From: Rotaria sp. Silwood1
Lineage: Eukaryota; Rotifera; Eurotatoria; Philodinida; Philodinidae
Reading direction: 5' to 3'
Assembly: GCA_905250075.1 (NCBI GenBank)
Contig: CAJNOP010000024.1
Location: 2,098,490-2,162,489, forward strand
Length of the DNA stretch: 64,000 nt
Shown: in pieces, positions 60,200-64,000 of the stretch
Position numbering within the stretch: the stretch's first letter is position 1
Layout of the letters: each line of letters begins with the position of its first letter
Position numbers and translations under genes: made by a program
Notes under the pieces: generated by a model
Database searches by the model: none
What the model saw: the letters and a program-made list of their open reading frames with translations, nothing else
What the model was told of the DNA's origin: nothing

Positions 60200-61246
60200 T
60201 GTTATTGAATTTGTTCATTTCTTTTTTGTTATATTTTTGTTAACACCTACATATGTCAAACAATATATAATTTACATGTTTGTCATACAAAAAATGTTCA
60301 ATGAACTTAAATCTTAGTAGATAATAGAATGCAATAAGATCCTTCACCTACATCTTGTTAAAATAATCAAATCAATTACTGCATAGTTACGGCATTTCTC
60401 TTTTTTTTTTGGTGTTTCAACTCTCAGATAACAATGTTCTATGATCATTGAAGCAAATATTTTTAATACTTACTTTTTTGTCATTGTATTCGTATAGATT
60501 TGAAATGAATAAATGAACGAATGTTTAGAAAAAAGAAAGACAATAAATAAGATGACATAAGCATCTTCTTTTTGTTTTGTTTAAACAAACGACAAAAGTA
60601 ATTTCGGCTGATGAAGTAAACAATCGTGGGTTATAAAGGATTGAAAGATAAGCCAATTCTTTTCTAACTCGTTCGATATAAATTCAATAGTGAAATAATC
60701 CAACGAGAGTAGGTCAGTGTCTATTATTTCAATGAAAAAATTGAACTTTTTGTCGATTGACGTATTGAAAATCTTTATTAGTGACTTGTCGTTTTTTACT
60801 GAATACATTGATGCATAACACAAAACATGCAGAAAATGATATATTGAATTAAATATTGAAAATCAGAGATTCCAGAGATTTATTCAGATATCGTAGATTT
60901 TAATTGTTTACTTTTATTATATTATATAATATAAGATGATCACATTCCAGTAATACTTTGTTAAAAACTATTTTTTTCTGGCTACAAACAATTTTATGTT
61001 TCGTTAGAATTGTATATATTGAATTTTAATACTAAAAGTCATTTGATCGAATAAAATGATTATTTATTATTGATATAGCAAAGTCATCATTAGGAAATCA
61101 CTGCATTGAAGTACTACGCTGAATATTAATTTCTAACAAGCCAAAACCAAGCACATATAGTTTCATTACTATGAGTTTCAGGTCGGCTGTGTACACGTAT
61201 CTCTACTTATCTGTGCTCTATGACCACTAATTATCATTTATGTTGG
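60200..61246. other. Intergenic DNA without a supported gene
   Basis: It contains an 80-codon frame (60581-60823, minus) of AT-driven composition that I do not regard as a gene. Confidence 0.45.
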
Positions 61247-61322
61247 GTATACACTGAACCCAAGCTGACTAGCATCCAGTTCACTGGAGCTGGTGTATAC
61301 TGATCTCTATCCTTATAAATAG
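61247..61322 (+). promoter_or_regulatory. Palindromic block followed by a TATA-like box
   Basis: GTATACAC (61247-61254) pairs perfectly with GTGTATAC (61293-61300). Nested inside is CCAGT-TC-ACTGG (61276-61287). TATAAATAG follows at 61314-61322, about 30 bases before the hairpin at 61351. The arrangement looks like a core promoter, but this is inference from spacing alone. Confidence 0.35.
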
Positions 61323-61350
61323 CAGATGATTTGAACAAACGAAGAAGTTT

Positions 61351-61522
61351 AAAAGAATCTCAAAGAAACAACAAGACAAAGTAAACAATTTCTTTCGTTC
61401 TATGAATTTCAAATATTCCAATGCAGATAAATCATTTTTCTCCCTCTTGCATTGGAATATTTGAAATGTATAGAGCGAGAGTAATTATTTGTTTTGTCTT
61501 ATTGTATCATTGGGATTCTCTT
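61351..61522. repeat. Long near-perfect foldback (about 75-bp arms, 22-base loop)
   Basis: The left arm (61351-61425) and right arm (61448-61522) are inverted complements over about 75 positions, with only about a dozen mismatches and almost no gaps. The loop-proximal part, TTTCAAATATTCCAATGCA, is perfect for 19 bp. It could be a small foldback/MITE or a transcribed hairpin RNA. No clear target-site duplication is seen. Confidence 0.65.
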
Positions 61523-62918
61523 GAGGCCGGTCTCAAAAATAGATCGTGAGTTAGACACATTCAAATCATACGAAATTTTCAGGATATATTGAAGCTGCAG
61601 TGAAGAGGTTATGGTGATATTTTAGCGTCTATACCATGATGTTTTCGGAAGGCATTTAGCAAATAATAGTCAAAAATAGATCTTTTGGCGATTCAAAATG
61701 TTCTGTAAATCTTCATTTCAGATAGAGAGAGAGCCCTCTTTTCAAAACTCTTCCTTTTTAAGGAGGGAACAGTTCAATATCTCGAAAAAAAATGACGCCG
61801 TTATTATAAAAGTACTCTTATATAATAGCAACAAAACTTTGTTCAAAAAACAAGAATCTGTCATGTTTCTTTCAAACAAAAAAAACCAAATTGCATCATC
61901 AGAACAGAGGAAATTATGGGCTAAGTTTTATGAAAAAAGCATATTTTTCAAGTAGGAAATCACGGAAACCATGAAAATTTTTGCCAAAAAATGAGATCCC
62001 AAATAAAAAAACATATTGGCTATACAAAATCAGATCACGAGCTATCTTCCCATAGATTTATTTCAATTCCAATTTTTCTGTCGATAATTGACGGCTTTTT
62101 GAGTGGAGGGAAGTTTAAAATTTTTCTTTTATTCATATTGTATCTGATCATGTTGTTTTCAAGCACGAAAATGTTACACATATTGATCAAAATAATCAAC
62201 CAAATTGTCAAATAGTTTCACTAATAGAGCTTGTTGGGTTAAGTACACGTCTGAAAGTTTTCCATTAACCAGATCCGAACATTTAGGATCTAATGGACTC
62301 TAGTTGTCTGAGAAATATGTAAAGTACACCAGTGCTCTAACACAAAAAATCAGAAAATAGTATTTCCTATCTGTGAGGCGACTATCCAATATCTACCAGA
62401 AATTTCCATTAAGAGAGTCAGCGTACGAGTTCGACCAGATCCGGGCCCAAAAATTTGAGACCCAATAGTGTCTATTCATTACTCTTGTGATTTTCTAATT
62501 CATCCCATATATTTTGATTTAAGAAGACTTTTTTCAAAATTTTATTTGCATTTATTTTTTTGTTTCACTTATTTTATCGTTGTTCATTGAACAAGAGATT
62601 CTTCTCTACAACATACAATCATATAGAAAAAAAAACGAACTGCATTACAAAAGAATATATGGACAACGGGTTATAATCCAGAAACAACCAAACAAAAATG
62701 ATAAACGATTTTGTTATTTTTGTTTTTGTTCTAAGACAAGAGCCACAAACACAGGCCAACAATGAGAATATAAGAATGATTGTTTACACGCTAAAAAATA
62801 TGAGAGAAAGAAACAGTAATCCGATGGGATAAAGAATTATGTACACGAGATAAAGAGCGCGACTAGCAGCACCGATTAATTCTTATTCTTTTTTTTTTTA
62901 GCGAAGAAAAATATTTAA
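61523..62918. other. Flanking non-coding DNA
   Basis: Short frames at 61698-62215 and 62580-62765 show no family resemblance. The part after about 62.5 kb is 3' flank of the Ser-rich gene. Confidence 0.45.
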
Positions 62919-64000
62919 TTAAACATCGGTAGTTTTAGACGATCCAGCAACAGGTACTGATTGTTGATGTAAATGCGACGATGAGGAGGAAGAGGCTGAC
63001 GTTGATGAGCTTGTAGCACCGCATGATGATTCATTAGATGGTTGTAAACCAAGACGTTTAAGTAATTCCATAGTTTTTTCTGGTTTTTTCATAATAGGTG
63101 GTGGAATTTTTTTTCGATGACTCGGTTCAGGTGATGGACGAATTTTTTCAATAAAATGTGTTGTTGTTGTTGATGAAGAATTGGAACGTGATGTGCGTGT
63201 TGAATCATTAATCATAGTTAATGGTAGTAATGGACTATTATTATTATTATGACTTTGATTTGTTTGATGAGTCGGTGAACTATTTGATGATGATGACGAT
63301 TTTAACGATTGATGTTCATTTATATTATTATCAATTGATTTTGTTGATGGTGGTGTTATAAGTCCACTTGATATAGGTAAATTAAGTACAAGATCAGGTG
63401 CATCACTTTCTTGTTGTGTTGATAAACGTTCATCTTGTTGATTATTTATTGTTGATACAGTACGAAAACATTGTGCATGACATTCTTCAACTGTACGAAT
63501 ACCAGATAATACTTCACGTAATGCTGTATCAATATCAATTATTTGTTGTTCATTTGTTGATGTTAAACGTGATGATGATGAGGTTGATGATCTTGAATGA
63601 CAATAATCGATTTTTGTTTGTAATACTGGTGGACTTGGTGGTAAAACATCATAAATTGAATGATGATTAGTAGATTTTTGATGGCTTGAACTACTTGTAT
63701 TTTCATATGTATTTTCTTGTGATTCATCAGAATCTTCATTATCATTATCACCATTATCATCATCATCATCAGATTCATTATCAACATCAGAATCAACTTC
63801 AACTATTTCAGTTTCTTTAGCTGTTTCAAGACGATGTTCATCAACAATTGATAAATCAGATGATTGACGATAAACCATTGGAGCATTAAGTTGATCATTT
63901 GATGATGCTGTTAAATTAATTGAATTAAATGATGATGATGGATCTGGAGTAAGACTAAGAGATGGACGATCTTGTACTGGAGCTGAATCTCGACGTCTAA
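62919..64000 (-). CDS. Ser-rich disordered protein, 3' part (runs off window)
   Basis: The frame is open from the window edge to a stop at 62919 (about 359 residues seen). It continues upstream of the Met at 63878 with RRRDSAPVQDRPSLSLTPDP, so that Met is probably internal. The sequence is mostly low complexity: an acidic Asp/Glu run, Ser runs, Asn and Thr runs. Two short segments look conserved: IDTALREVLSGIRTVEECHA in the middle, and KKPEKTMELLKRLGLQPS near the end after a Pro/Lys patch. Such short helices in a disordered tail suggest a scaffold or regulatory protein. I cannot name the family. Codon use matches the other host genes, which supports real coding. Confidence 0.75.
   Translation of the reverse strand, partial: RRRDSAPVQDRPSLSLTPDPSSSFNSINLTASSNDQLNAPMVYRQSSDLSIVDEHRLETAKETEIVEVDSDVDNESDDDDDNGDNDNEDSDESQENTYENTSSSSHQKSTNHHSIYDVLPPSPPVLQTKIDYCHSRSSTSSSSRLTSTNEQQIIDIDTALREVLSGIRTVEECHAQCFRTVSTINNQQDERLSTQQESDAPDLVLNLPISSGLITPPSTKSIDNNINEHQSLKSSSSSNSSPTHQTNQSHNNNNSPLLPLTMINDSTRTSRSNSSSTTTTHFIEKIRPSPEPSHRKKIPPPIMKKPEKTMELLKRLGLQPSNESSCGATSSSTSASSSSSSHLHQQSVPVAGSSKTTDV

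Noticed and set aside
63398-63802. Frames on both strands across the Ser-rich gene
   Set aside because: They are other-frame translations of ATC/ATG trinucleotide-rich codons of the real minus-strand frame.

Overview
This window is eukaryotic nuclear DNA and most likely comes from a bdelloid rotifer of the Rotaria/Adineta type. That assignment is an inference from several traits. The DNA is very AT-rich. Coding exons use A/T-ending codons and are separated by many GT-AG introns of about 50-60 nt. There is an intronless rhodopsin-like receptor of a divergent kind, and a decayed DNA transposon carrying a FLYWCH gene. Splice acceptors stand just upstream of several start codons, which would fit spliced-leader trans-splicing. 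Two runs of N (100 and 10 bases) mark assembly gaps.

Layout. 1-3.8 kb: no convincing gene. 3.8-4.8 kb (+): GPCR. 7.6-10.1 kb (-): ten-exon gene for a 444-residue protein with a dsRNA-binding-like C-terminus. 11.6-22.8 kb: a decaying tandem array. Its first unit holds an intact CAP-domain (GAPR-1-like) gene, the second a CAP pseudogene, and the third only non-coding sequence up to the N gap. Between the first two lies an inverted, intron-containing pseudogene fragment of the 7.6-10.1 kb gene. 25.4-31.0 kb (+): seven-exon NEDD4-family C2-WW-HECT ubiquitin ligase (823 aa). 32.3-41.2 kb (+): seventeen-exon ankyrin-repeat protein (1005 aa) resembling the ANKRD28/44/52 regulatory subunits of protein phosphatase 6. 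Its 3.1-kb intron 7 contains a 1.37-kb inverted-repeat transposon with GCGAA arrays and a frameshifted FLYWCH gene. 43.5-45.6 kb (-): five-exon cytochrome P450 (508 aa), in a segment that looks richer in G+C and carries three related TG-rich foldbacks. 52.1-53.0 kb (+): two-exon Pitx-like homeobox gene (250 aa). 55.2-56.6 kb (-): single-exon SLC52-type riboflavin transporter. 59.0-60.2 kb (-): five-exon gene for a cysteine-rich, probably secreted or GPI-anchored protein (284 aa). 61.2-61.5 kb: a palindromic block, a TATA-like box and a long near-perfect hairpin. 62.9-64.0 kb (-): the 3' part of a Ser-rich, disordered protein that runs off the window.

The genes do not form one pathway. This is ordinary chromosomal gene space with short genes, plus one rearranged accessory segment (11-23 kb), one transposon insertion and one compositionally distinct block (about 43-48.4 kb). 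I reconstructed the exon-intron models by hand from splice consensus, reading-frame phase and protein similarity. All multi-exon models given here close in frame, except the two pseudogenes and the transposon gene.
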